From: an uncultured Lachnospiraceae bacterium
GTDB lineage: Bacteria; Bacillota; Clostridia; Lachnospirales; Lachnospiraceae
Assembly: GCA_947382355.1 (NCBI GenBank)
Contig: CANCYR010000004.1
Span: 1 to 64,000 of the forward strand
Direction of reading: 5' to 3'
DNA length: 64,000 nt
The notes under the pieces are model-generated. The model saw only the letters and a program-made list of their open reading frames with translations, searched no databases and was not told where the DNA came from. The position numbers were made by a program, and so were the translations under genes. Shown here one piece after another: positions 40,584-49,404 of this stretch (its first letter is position 1; every line of letters begins with the position of its first letter).

Positions 40584-41130
40584 AGTATTATGGTTAATAT
40601 TATTAGTAATCATGCATTTTGCTGTATTAAGTTTTTTTGATGAGTATTTAGTTGCTAGGCATCTGCTGTTTCGTTGTAAAATAAAAGTTGCAAAAATTAT
40701 AGGTTTTGGAAAATCTAAACTATTTGATACAATGTACTTTTATACAATTATTAGTTATTGCGAGCAAAAACAAGGGAGTGTGGTAAAAATATCACGGAGC
40801 AAGGATGACGAAATAGGTAAGGAGATAATGGTAGCAGTTAAAGCGGATGGGAAATTAGCTGTAAGATATGAAAAAAATAATTGGTATGGCAAGTTATTTT
40901 ATAACTTGGAGGGAACTAGCCTTGGGAGTGGATTGGGTTTGAAAGGATATATATGTGCGTATGTATTTTTAAATAGTATAATGGCTTGTTCATGTATATT
41001 AGAACCTGAAGGGGCAATGAGATTATATCAAATATATCTATTAATTGTTATAATACATTATTTGCTAATGCCGCAAATAGTTGAAATTAGAAATTATTTA
41101 TACGAGAAGAATAAAGTTGAGGATATGTAG
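40576..41130 (+). CDS. Family A membrane protein A1, candidate immunity protein
   Basis: A 184-residue membrane protein with an N-terminal helix (about 3-22), a soluble central domain and two C-terminal helices (about 133-170). Its ATG lies 8 bases inside the RHS stop, so toxin tip and this gene are translationally coupled, as expected for a toxin-immunity pair. Motifs shared with A2-A5 are FFDEYLVARH, IGFGKSK, KISRSKDDE, VKADGKLAVRYEKNNWYG and IHYLLMPQIVEIRN. I do not recognise the family. The immunity role rests on position and paralogy only. Confidence 0.7.
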   Translation: MTKVLWLILLVIMHFAVLSFFDEYLVARHLLFRCKIKVAKIIGFGKSKLFDTMYFYTIISYCEQKQGSVVKISRSKDDEIGKEIMVAVKADGKLAVRYEKNNWYGKLFYNLEGTSLGSGLGLKGYICAYVFLNSIMACSCILEPEGAMRLYQIYLLIVIIHYLLMPQIVEIRNYLYEKNKVEDM

Positions 41131-41276
41131 TAATAAAAAAAGTATGTATTGTATATCGCCATTTCGAGTGATGGAAGGTTAAAAATACATAGACTAACAA
41201 AAAAAGAAAGTAAGGAGAACTGGTATGATGTGAAATATTGAGCAAAGTAATATTTCAAAAACAGGAAACGATGTAG

Positions 41277-43978
41277 TGTCCGTTATAAATATAACGAAAA
41301 CAGGCAGGTTACAAAAGAAAACGTGGAAGGCCTTGGGGAGACGGTTTACCCCATTTCAATGGGCTGCTTACACAGGTGACAGATTTCGATGGAAATGTAA
41401 GCAAATATGTTTATGGCTCAATAGAAAATATAGTATATTATATTGATAGGAAGGGCACCATCACCGACTATGAAATCGCACTAAATGGAAAAGTGTTGAA
41501 GGAGACCGTTACCCTTGCGAATGGAAGCAGGGCAGCGCCATTACCCATGAGCGGGATGTGGACGGCAACATCACAAAGATTACCTATCCCGACGGAATGA
41601 CCACCATAGAGGCAGCTTATGACACAGCAGGGAACCTGCTGACATTAAAGGATGCTTTGAAATCCACCATGGTACAGAATTTTAACAGCGGAAGCCAGCT
41701 TATGGGTACGGCACTGGCAAACGGTGGACAGATTACTTACAGCTATTATGACAACGGACTTTTGAAAAGCGAGACGGATGCCATGGGCAATACCACTGCC
41801 TATACCTATGACGGTGCGGGAAGAGTAACCGGAATTACCGACAAAATGGGCAATACCACATCTTATGGCTATGACAGCGCAGGGAATGCGACTACTGTTA
41901 TAAAACCGGAGGGGGAAACGGTTACTATTGCCTATAATCAATACCGCCAGGCAGTTTCCACCACGGATGCCAAAGGGAACATCATCCGGTATGAATACGA
42001 TGGGATGGGTAACTGTGTCCGTATGACAGATGCTTTGGGACATGTAACGGAATATGAATACAATGGCAGCAATGAGATTGTAAAAGTTATCCGGAAAGGT
42101 GAAAACGGACATGACGACATTATCCTTACCTATGCCTATGACCACCTTGGAAACGTCACATCCGTCACAGACGGAGAAGGAAATACTTACCGGATGGACT
42201 ATGACAAAGTGGGGAACCTGAAGGCTGTTTATGATGCCTATGGCACGGCAGTGGAAAGCTACAGCTATGACAAGGTCTACAACCAGACCTCTGTAAAGGA
42301 TGCCAAAGGAAATGAGACCGAAATGTCCTACGACTCCCTTGGCAACATGGTAAGCATGCTGAACAAGGCAACAGGCAGCGCCACTACCTATGCCTATGTG
42401 GGCGGGCAGCTCCTAAGCTCCTCCACGGATGCCCTGGGCGGAAAAGTGACTGCAGAACATGACGCCATGGGCAATATAAAGCGCTTCACCAATCCAAACG
42501 GCGGCGTGACGGAATACACCTATGACCTGAACAAGCGGGTAACAGGAGAGAGCATAGGAAGCGAATATAAGCATACCTATGAATACAATGCCAATGGACA
42601 GGTCATAAAGAAGACCAACTCCAGGGGACAGGTGACGGAATATACTTATGACAAAGCAGGAAGACTCACAAGCCTTACAGACCAGCTTGGAACCATCCGC
42701 TATGCTTATGATAAAAACGGAAATGTGCTGACTGTAGCGGATTCTCAGGGAACCATCACAAGGGAGTACGATGCCCTGAACAGGGTGACTTCTTATACGG
42801 ATGCCAGAGGAAATACTATCCGGTATGATTATGATGAGTTTGGGAACCTGACAGAGCTTACCTATCCAAACGGGGAAAAGGTAATTTATACACATGATAA
42901 AAACGGAAATAGAAAGAATGCAACAGACTGGGAGGGCAGGACGACAGCCTATGAATATGACAGGAACTCCCGGCTGGTAAAAACCATCCGTCCAGACGGC
43001 ACGGTGGAGACAAGGACATATGATAAGGCAGGACAGCTTTTAACCATTCTTGACAAGAAGGGAAGCCAGACAGTTAACAGTCAGGAATATGCCTATGACA
43101 TAAGCGGGAATATTACGGAAGTGAAGGCTTCACAGAAAGGTGAAATGCAGGTAAGTGGTGATATTGCCAATACCAGTATGGAGTATGACAAGACCAACCG
43201 CCTGATTAAGTACAACGGGAAGGAAGTGAAGTATGATAAGGACGGAAACATGGTATATGGTCCTCTTAACGGAGAGATGGCAGGCTTTGTCTATGACTGC
43301 CGTAACCGATTAGTGCAGGCAGGGACTACGAAGTATGAGTATGATGCGGAGGACAACCGGACGGCAGTTATCAAGAATGCAGGGACGAGAGAGGAAGTAA
43401 GGATAGAATATGTAGTGGATTCCGTGGAAGAGCTTAGCAGGGTGTTGATGGCAGTTGAGAGGAAGTCTGGGAGCGAAACTGTTGGAAGCAGCATGGAAAG
43501 CACAACTGACAACGGAATTACTGGAAGCATAACAGCAGGCTCGACAGCAAGTACGACAGGCAATGAAGCATTCCAGACTACTTATTTCTATTATGGGAAT
43601 GGACTGATTGCACAGGAAAATGAAAAAGAAGGTTATTTGACCTGTCATTTTAATAATGTAGGAAGCACCAATGCAGTAACGGATGAAAATGGTGTAGTGA
43701 AATATACATATGCTTACAATCCATATGGAGAATTAACAAAAGGAAGCTTCGGGCAGGTTATGTTCCTGTTCAATGGGCAGTATGGGGTTGCTTCGGATGA
43801 TAACGGGCTGTATTACATGCGGGCAAGGTATTATAATGTATCCATCAAGAGGTTCATTAATCAGGATGTAGTGACTGGAAGCATAGCAGAAAGCCAGAGC
43901 CTGAACCGATATGCGTATGGATCTGCTACATTTATTTTTTATGATAGGGTTTCATTTTATAACAATGAGTTATTATGA
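41277..43978 (+). pseudogene. Truncated second RHS 3' region lacking a toxin tip
   Basis: Homologous to 37365-40135 of the full-length gene. The first ~260 bases are diverged (about four in five bases alike) and lack any start. A 124-base deletion relative to the full-length gene then shifts the frame near 41536. From 41548 a long intact frame runs for ~800 codons through the RHS repeats and most of the core, ending LNRYAYG at the exact place where the full-length protein goes on to VEGNPVNYFDPFGL. After the junction it runs out of frame into family A gene A2. It has no signal peptide and is probably silent, acting as a donor of sequence for recombination. Confidence 0.85.
41548..43452 (+). 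repeat. 1.9-kb duplicated block, copy within the truncated RHS
   Basis: Second copy of 37760-39664, offset 3788 bases with no insertion or deletion and no visible substitution. Both edges are sharp: CCCATGAGC here against TTTATGAGC at the left edge, and a run of substitutions from 43453 at the right. Confidence 0.9.
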
Positions 43979-44471
43979 TGAATTTTTGGTTTCAAGGCAT
44001 CCTTTATTTTCCAGTAAAATAAAAATGGCAGAAATTATAGGGTTTGGAAAAAGTAAAAACTTTCATGGTGCAAGAGGTGCTGCGATAGGATATTATACAA
44101 AAATCAGCTATTATGAACAAGATAAAGAATATATGGCAAAAATATTTAGAAGTATGGATGATGAAGTAGGTAATAAAATAGCAGTGGCGGTTGAAGCAGA
44201 TGGCAAATTAGCAACTAGGTATAAAAAGTGTAATTGGTATGGTGAGGGATATGGAGCGAAAAGGGGAGGGGCGCCTGGATTGATAATGGACATGTGTATG
44301 TATGCGTTTATTCATATAATAACGGCTTGTTGGCTTGTCCTAAATTTTGAAGCTTCATGGAAAATATATTTTATATATATTCTGACTGTAATATTGCATT
44401 ATTTATTTTTACCACAAATAGTTAAAATAAGAAATCTTATATGGGAAAAAGAACAATTTAAAGATTTGTGA
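43911..44471 (+). CDS. Family A membrane protein A2, candidate orphan immunity protein
   Basis: A 186-residue paralogue of A1 with the same layout and motifs (YYDEFLVSRHPLF, IGFGKSK, KIFRSMDDE, VEADGKLATRYKKCNWYGE, LHYLFLPQIVKIRN). The apparent ATG at 43911 lies inside RHS core codons (the sequence for NRYAYG), in a different frame; ATG 43917 is an alternative. A deletion or recombination that fused the RHS core directly to the immunity gene removed the toxin tip. No independent promoter or good ribosome binding site is visible, so expression is uncertain. Confidence 0.65.
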   Translation: MRMDLLHLFFMIGFHFITMSYYDEFLVSRHPLFSSKIKMAEIIGFGKSKNFHGARGAAIGYYTKISYYEQDKEYMAKIFRSMDDEVGNKIAVAVEADGKLATRYKKCNWYGEGYGAKRGGAPGLIMDMCMYAFIHIITACWLVLNFEASWKIYFIYILTVILHYLFLPQIVKIRNLIWEKEQFKDL

Positions 44472-44533
44472 GGGTAAAAGACAGTTTTACATATGGCGCA
44501 TACGACAAATATTACAGTACTAAAGGATTTATA
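44472..44533 (+). other. Short gap after A2
   Basis: AT-rich spacer of about 60 bases. No gene, promoter or terminator is recognised in it. Confidence 0.4.
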
Positions 44534-44534
44534 G

Positions 44535-44786
44535 ATGGATGAACTGCAAGCTAATGGTGTGCTTATTTCCGCAAGCAACGAGCCAAGTGATTGTGTGCAA
44601 GCATTTGGTGATTGCCGCAAGGGTCAAATCCTCCGCCCCTTGGGGCATTTCAAGTTTGGTGCCGCACTGCTTGTGGCGGAGTATTTGATTTCAACCATGC
44701 AAAAGGACTGCTTGCATAGAAGAAAGGATGGGTATCTGACGTATCCTTTTAATAATGTAGGAATGACCAATGCAGGAACCGATTAA
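44535..44786 (+). pseudogene. Composite remnant ending in a degenerate RHS core
   Basis: An 83-codon open frame. Its first two thirds (QANGVLISASNEPSDCVQAF...) are GC-richer than the surroundings and of unknown origin. The last third (CLHRRKDGYLTYPFNNVGMT) is a degraded copy of the RHS-core segment KEGYLTYHFNNVGSTNAVTD, ending at a stop. It reads as scar tissue from an earlier RHS cassette rather than as a working gene. Confidence 0.55.
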
Positions 44787-44833
44787 AAAGGAGCAGAGAA
44801 GTATGTATTGATAAATAAAGGATGGGTAAAAAA

Positions 44834-45454
44834 ATGAATAGCTGGATTTGGGCAAGGGACAACGTAAGTAAGAGGACATTATTTGATTTTAGAAACGCAT
44901 TTGATGCAGGGGTAATATTGCTTTTAATCAATACTGTGGTTTTGATTTCTATGACTGGAAGATATATTTTTAATTTCATTTTGTTATTTTACATATATCC
45001 AATTATTAGTTACTGCTTTCTTATAAATAAGACTGTTAAGTTTAATGAATTGGTGGAATGTGGGAGACTTATTATATGTCAGATAGAAAAACAGTATACT
45101 TGTTATAAGGCAATGTACAGGTCAAAAAGGCGAACAATGTATTGTAGCTGGTTTGATGCGGAAAAAAATAAAACATTATTATTTCGGGCGGACAACATGC
45201 TTTACTATTTAAACGGCAAAAACAGAAGCGGAGGAAATCTTGATGAGATTTTGCATGTATATGTAATGTTTGACCCGAACAATCCAAAAAAGTATTATGT
45301 CTTTCATGATGAATTGATGATGGAATCAAGCACTTGCCTGGAAGGTGCTTCATCTTCAAGTTTATCAAAGTTATTGTTTGGTGCAGATATCATTCTGCTA
45401 ATTATTGTATGTGGGGTGATATGGATAGGTAAAAAGAATATAATATTTTTATGA
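44834..45454 (+). CDS. Family B membrane protein B1
   Basis: About 206 residues (start at ATG 44834; ATG 44822 is an alternative). It has two N-terminal hydrophobic helices (about 22-66), a central soluble domain with a CQIEKQYTCYK segment and a PNNPKKYYVFHDELM motif, and a C-terminal membrane helix (about 180-200). The central part resembles B2 at 49943 (VVVNPRNYHEYIVLFEDVLL). It lies directly after an RHS-core remnant, the same relation that A1 has to the RHS tip, so it may be an orphan immunity gene. I do not recognise the family. Confidence 0.6.
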   Translation: MNSWIWARDNVSKRTLFDFRNAFDAGVILLLINTVVLISMTGRYIFNFILLFYIYPIISYCFLINKTVKFNELVECGRLIICQIEKQYTCYKAMYRSKRRTMYCSWFDAEKNKTLLFRADNMLYYLNGKNRSGGNLDEILHVYVMFDPNNPKKYYVFHDELMMESSTCLEGASSSSLSKLLFGADIILLIIVCGVIWIGKKNIIFL

Positions 45455-45615
45455 AAAAGAAGGGATTGCAGAAGTACTGGGAGTTGTTGTAGGAGCGCTT
45501 GCATTATTGCAATATTGTATATATTGAACATCAGGTAAAAAGATACTTTGAATTTAATTTGAAAGCCAACTATACAGGCGAACTTAAAATGGTTCTTCAA
45601 GAAATATTAAAATAA
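45455..45615 (+). pseudogene. Unassigned short remnants between B1 and C1
   Basis: Two short open stretches without plausible starts (EGIAEVLGVVVGALALLQYC followed by a stop, then VKRYFEFNLKANYTGE... followed by a stop). The first is hydrophobic and could be the tail of a membrane protein or toxin tip. Both look like decayed coding sequence. No origin can be assigned. Confidence 0.35.
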
Positions 45616-45660
45616 TAAAGAACCCTCAAAGCAACTAACCGTTTAGAAGAGGAAAAATGT

Positions 45661-46287
45661 ATGAAAATTGAAACAACTCTAACCTATGAGCAGTTTAAAG
45701 AAAAATTTGAACAGCATGTGATGCCTGAAAACAGCTATCAGTATAAATACCGAAAGCAAATATATTTTTTAGGAACTCTTTCAAATGAATATATGTCAAT
45801 TAGATGCTTTATGCCAAACCAAAGTTGTACTGGCAATGGAATAACAGGCAAAGTTGTGGAAGAAATGGGAAAGTGTACGATTACATATAAGATGAATCGA
45901 CCTGATTGGCTACATCAGTTAGGTATGATAATGATGTGGATTCCGGCTGTTTTTACAGTTCTTTTGCTTACTGTATTTGGAGTTACAATGGGATTCCTCC
46001 CAAGTATATATAAGAATGATATTTTCATAAATACATTAGCAATGCTTTTCTTAATTTTAGTTATAGGCGGAATATTCTTTTTGTGTTGTGGCTATGCGCT
46101 TGGAATACTGAGCAAAAAAGAGGGAGAATGTTGCAAAGCAGAATTGGAAGATATTATTAACAATGGTCCGGTAAAAAATGATTTTAAACGGCCAGACAAA
46201 AAGGACATGTTTCAAAAAAGAATAATAGAAATCACATTTAGTATAATAATTTTTGTTATAATTATATTGTCTAAAATCTTGTTATAG
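45661..46287 (+). CDS. Family C membrane protein C1
   Basis: 208 residues, starting with MKIETTLTYEQFKEKFEQHV. It has a soluble N-terminal domain (about 1-80), two central helices (about 88-115 and 125-152), a KKEGECCKAELEDIINN segment, and a C-terminal helix. The LTYEQFKEKFEQH start and the KKEGE-C motif recur in C3 and in fragments C2 and C4, defining a third paralogous family in the array. It starts at an ATG behind AGAAGAGGAAAAATGT. Role unknown; candidate immunity protein by context. Confidence 0.6.
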   Translation: MKIETTLTYEQFKEKFEQHVMPENSYQYKYRKQIYFLGTLSNEYMSIRCFMPNQSCTGNGITGKVVEEMGKCTITYKMNRPDWLHQLGMIMMWIPAVFTVLLLTVFGVTMGFLPSIYKNDIFINTLAMLFLILVIGGIFFLCCGYALGILSKKEGECCKAELEDIINNGPVKNDFKRPDKKDMFQKRIIEITFSIIIFVIIILSKILL

Positions 46288-46309
46288 CCATATTATGTAA
46301 GATTCCCTT

Positions 46310-46671
46310 ATGACTGCCACAAATGTTTGCTACAGGCAGGGACTACAAAGTATGATGCATCTACTATGGAAAGGGACTGCTTGCACAAGAAAATGAAAAA
46401 GAAGGCTCTCTGATGTATCATTAATGTAGGAAGCACCAATGCAGTAACGGATGAAAAGGGAGCAGTGAAGTATACATATGCCTATAATCCATACGGGGAG
46501 CTGACGAAAGGAAGCTATGGACAGGTCATGTTCCTGTTTAATGGACAGTACGTGAGTAAAAATGTCGGAAATATAAATTCAGGAATAATAATTGGAGTGA
46601 CAGTAGTTGATTGGATAAAAAAGAAAATTAAGGAATGTATTGATGAGAAAAAGAAGAAAATGAAGAGGTAA
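46310..46671 (+). pseudogene. RHS core remnant with a short tip remnant
   Basis: The first ~130 bases are a degraded RHS core, with frameshifts, corresponding to the CRNRLVQAG...YGNGLLAQENEKEG segment. From 46465 a 68-codon frame reads MKYTYAYNPYGELTKGSYGQ and ends abruptly at FNGQY. It then passes into VSKNVGNINSGIIIG and a Lys-rich end (IKECIDEKKKKMKR) that resembles the end of the full-length tip (KVKEYLDEKKSKEK). It is thus the collapsed 3' end of another RHS-toxin cassette. Confidence 0.7.
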
Positions 46672-46682
46672 TGTGGCTGGAT

Positions 46683-46847
46683 ATGAATGAAAAAATATTA
46701 CTATTAGGAATTATAGAGATGCATTTTTTAATAATAAGTTATTTTGACGAATTTTTAATTGCAAGGCATCCACTATTTCATTGTAAATTAAAAATGGCAA
46801 AAATGATAGGATTTGAAAAATGTATCATTATACAATGGTGCAGGTAA
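46683..46847 (+). pseudogene. Family A fragment A3 (N-terminal part)
   Basis: A 54-codon frame beginning MNEKILLLGIIEMHF and containing YFDEFLIARHPLFHCKLKMAK, clearly the N-terminus of family A. Homology stops after IGFEK and a stop codon follows. It directly follows the collapsed RHS tip at 46671, preserving the toxin-immunity order of the intact pair. Confidence 0.8.
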
Positions 46848-46987
46848 CTTTTTTATATCTTCTATAATTGTTACATAAATAAGTGCAAATGCAGAAAAAA
46901 TAGTAACGACTATTGAAATAAAAATAATTTAGCGATAAAATGGAATTACCAAAATTCGTGTAATGCACAAAAACAAGGAGTGACATT

Positions 46988-48241
46988 ATGGAAATTAAGA
47001 GAGATTTATACCTTGAACAGTTAAAGATAAGAAAAGATAACGAAATGATTAAGATTATCACAGGAATTAGGAGATGCGGCAAATCATTCCTGTTATTTGT
47101 ATTGTTTAAGAAATATTTATTGGAAAGTGGTGTAGACAATGACCACATCATTGAGATTGCATTAGATGGCATTGAAAATGAGGAGCTGAGAGATCCAAAG
47201 AAGTGTTATCAGCATATTAAAGATGTAATGAAAGATGACCAGAAGTATTATCTGCTTTTGGATGAAATACAGTTTATGCCACGATTTGAGGAAGTGTTGA
47301 ACAGCTTGCTTCGTATCGGTAACATTGATGTGTATGTAACCGGCAGTAATTCTAAATTTTTATCCAGTGATATTGTAACTGAATTCAGAGGCAGAGGAGA
47401 TGAAATCAGAATTTATCCGTTGTCCTTTGCAGAGTTTTATGCGGTTTTTGATGGAGATTATGATGATGCTTGGGAGGAGTATATGATATACGGTGGGTTG
47501 CCACAGGTAGCACAATTTTCCGTGGAACGCCAAAAGGCTGAATATCTTAAAAATATTTTTACCAATGTTTATATAAAGGATGTAGTAGAGCGAAACAGGA
47601 TTCAAAATGTTGATGAAATCGGAACCTTGGTAGATATACTGGCTTCTGCCATTGGAGCACCTACCAATCCGACAAAAATATCAAATACTTTCAAAAGTGA
47701 GAGAGGTATCAATTACAGCAATAAAACTATATCCAACCATATTGATTATCTGGCAGAGGCATTTTTGATTTCTAAGGCAGACAGATATGATATTAAGGGT
47801 AGAAAATATGTAGGAGCAAACCTGAAATACTATTTTTCGGATGTAGGACTCAGAAATGCCAGACTGAACTTCAGACAGCAGGAGCCTACCCATATTATGG
47901 AGAACATTGTTTATAATGAGCTGCTTGTGCGTAGTTACAATGTGGATGTCGGCATTGTGGATGTATATGCAAAGAATAGTGAAGGAAAGAGGGTTCATAA
48001 GCAGTTAGAGGTTGATTTTGTAGTAAACCAGGGCAGTCAGAGATATTACATTCAGGTAGCTTATGATATGACTTCTGAGGAAAAGCAGACACAGGAACTT
48101 AATTCACTCCGCAATATTCCGGATTCATTTAAGAAGATTGTTATAGTAAATGGAACGAAAAAGCCTTGGAGAAATGAGGAAGGATTTGTAATCATGGGAA
48201 TGAAATATTTTCTGCTCAATGTGGATAGTTTGGAGTTTTAG
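46988..48241 (+). CDS. AAA ATPase with DUF4143
   Basis: A 417-residue protein of the widespread AAA_14/DUF4143 group. The ATPase domain carries Walker A GIRRCGKS and Walker B LLLDEIQ (about residues 24-100), followed by VTGSNSKFLSSD and GRGDEIRIYPLSFAEFY. The C-terminal DUF4143 part is PD-(D/E)XK-nuclease-like (LEVDFVVNQGSQRYYIQV). It has its own AAGGAGTGACATT ribosome binding site. Members of this group are often encoded in mobile or variable regions, and their function is unknown. Here it sits inside the immunity array, flanked by family A fragments A3 and A4. It is unrelated to these by sequence. Confidence 0.85.
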   Translation: MEIKRDLYLEQLKIRKDNEMIKIITGIRRCGKSFLLFVLFKKYLLESGVDNDHIIEIALDGIENEELRDPKKCYQHIKDVMKDDQKYYLLLDEIQFMPRFEEVLNSLLRIGNIDVYVTGSNSKFLSSDIVTEFRGRGDEIRIYPLSFAEFYAVFDGDYDDAWEEYMIYGGLPQVAQFSVERQKAEYLKNIFTNVYIKDVVERNRIQNVDEIGTLVDILASAIGAPTNPTKISNTFKSERGINYSNKTISNHIDYLAEAFLISKADRYDIKGRKYVGANLKYYFSDVGLRNARLNFRQQEPTHIMENIVYNELLVRSYNVDVGIVDVYAKNSEGKRVHKQLEVDFVVNQGSQRYYIQVAYDMTSEEKQTQELNSLRNIPDSFKKIVIVNGTKKPWRNEEGFVIMGMKYFLLNVDSLEF

Positions 48242-48270
48242 TCCGAAAAATGAAATGGTTTATAGATTAG

Positions 48271-48534
48271 TGGGTAAGTACAATAGAATATAATTATGCT
48301 GCCAAATATGGAAAGTGCAGAATATATAATGAACATGAATATGAAGATAATGGGAACAGAAGTGGAATGTTTTGCGCATTTGTATTGATTTCATTAATCA
48401 TAATGGATATTTGGTTTGGAAAAATTAAAGAAGCATGCCTGATTTTAATAACATTGATGTGTATTCATTATTTGCTTATGCCTTTGAGTATTCAATTGAG
48501 AAATAGCATATGGGGAAGTTCACAAAGAAAGTGA
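48271..48534 (+). pseudogene. Family A fragment A4 (C-terminal part)
   Basis: An 87-codon open stretch without a start. It contains AAKYGKCRIYNEHEYEDNGN, then two membrane helices and MCIHYLLMPLSIQLRNSIWG, corresponding to the C-terminal half of family A (compare YGKCNWYNEEDG and MIHYLCLPFIIRLRNSLW in A5). A3 and A4 could be the two ends of one gene split by the ATPase gene, with the middle part lost. Confidence 0.8.
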
Positions 48535-48559
48535 ATGAAGTATGATAAGAACGTAACAT

Positions 48560-48649
48560 ATGGATAAGCGATTTATAATAAATACAAAAAAGGAAGGAGA
48601 AATCTGCACAGAAAAGTTAGAAGAGATTGCGGAAAATCAACATATTTAA
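48560..48649 (+). pseudogene. Family C fragment C2 (C-terminal part)
   Basis: A 29-residue frame (MDKRFIINTKKEGEICTEKL... EEIAENQHI) matching the NTKKEGEYCKKKLKEIIAD segment of C3 and the SKKEGECCKAELEDI segment of C1. Only the tail survives. Confidence 0.7.
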
Positions 48650-48684
48650 AAATAGTACTAAATGTGCTGTGAGGAGTGTGCACT

Positions 48685-49403
48685 ATGAATTATTCAATTA
48701 TTGAAACGGATTTATCATATGAACAATTCAGAGCAAGATATGAAAAGCATGTAGAAGTGAATCTGGTTGGTGGCAGGAAAAGAGAATTGGATAAAGAGTC
48801 ATACTTGGGAAATATAAATAAAAATAGCTTTGTGCTGGGCTGTGAATTGCCATTATTGCGCGGTGCAGCAAATTGGATGACCGGAACAATAGTGGAAGAG
48901 GATGGAAAGTGCATTTTAATGTATAAGATGACATTTCAAGATGATTTCTATAAATGGGGCAAAAAAGTTTTTTAGCAGTATTTTTACTTAATGCTATTAT
49001 TTTGCTGATTTCCTCATATTGGAAGGGAATTCCGGCAGGTTTTTATATGTGCTGCTTTATGTTATCCCTATTTGCTGTAATGGCTGGAATCATGATTTGC
49101 AATACTAAAAAAGAGGGTGAATATTGTAAGAAAAAATTAAAAGAAATTATTGCCGATGATTTAAATAGGCGTGAAGAAAACTCTTTTAAAGAAACCAGAA
49201 AGATTCAGGCAAAAGTAATTATGTTGGATAATTTTCATAATCCGAAGTTACTAGTCTGTCAGGAAACACGGGAGGATGGAGTGCAGGTTCAATATTATAA
49301 AGACAAAGAAAATGAATGCTTTATAGAAAAGCCTGGTGATTTTGTTACTGTAGAAATAGATATGTGGGATGAAAGTAAATATAGAATTTTCGAGGAAAAA
49401 TAA
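48685..49403 (+). pseudogene. Family C gene C3 with a one-base frameshift at a T-run
   Basis: Two open frames together form one family C protein. The first (from ATG 48685, behind GAGGAG) reads MNYSIIETDLSYEQFRARYE... to FYKWGKKVF and stops at 48973-48975. The -1 frame continues LAVFLLNAIILLISS with two membrane helices, NTKKEGEYCKKKLKEI and a C-terminal extension not seen in C1. The break lies in A6-G-T6 (48961-48973); adding one T restores the full frame of about 240 residues. This is either a mutation, a sequencing error, or a slip-prone site. Confidence 0.75.
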
Positions 49404-49404
49404 G

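Noticed and set aside
735-41165. A short similarity between 741-757 (TCGCCATTTGAG) and 41147-41165 (TCGCCATTTCGAG).
   Set aside because: Too short and the contexts differ; expected by chance in 64 kb.
44535-44700. A GC-richer segment as a possible insertion sequence or gene.
   Set aside because: No transposase motif, terminal repeats or target duplication seen. Reported only as a composite remnant.
48961-48975. Programmed -1 ribosomal frameshift in C3.
   Set aside because: The A and T runs are not in the frame required for a canonical X XXY YYZ heptamer, and no strong downstream stem was noticed. Loss of one T is simpler. Kept as a slippage question in the findings.
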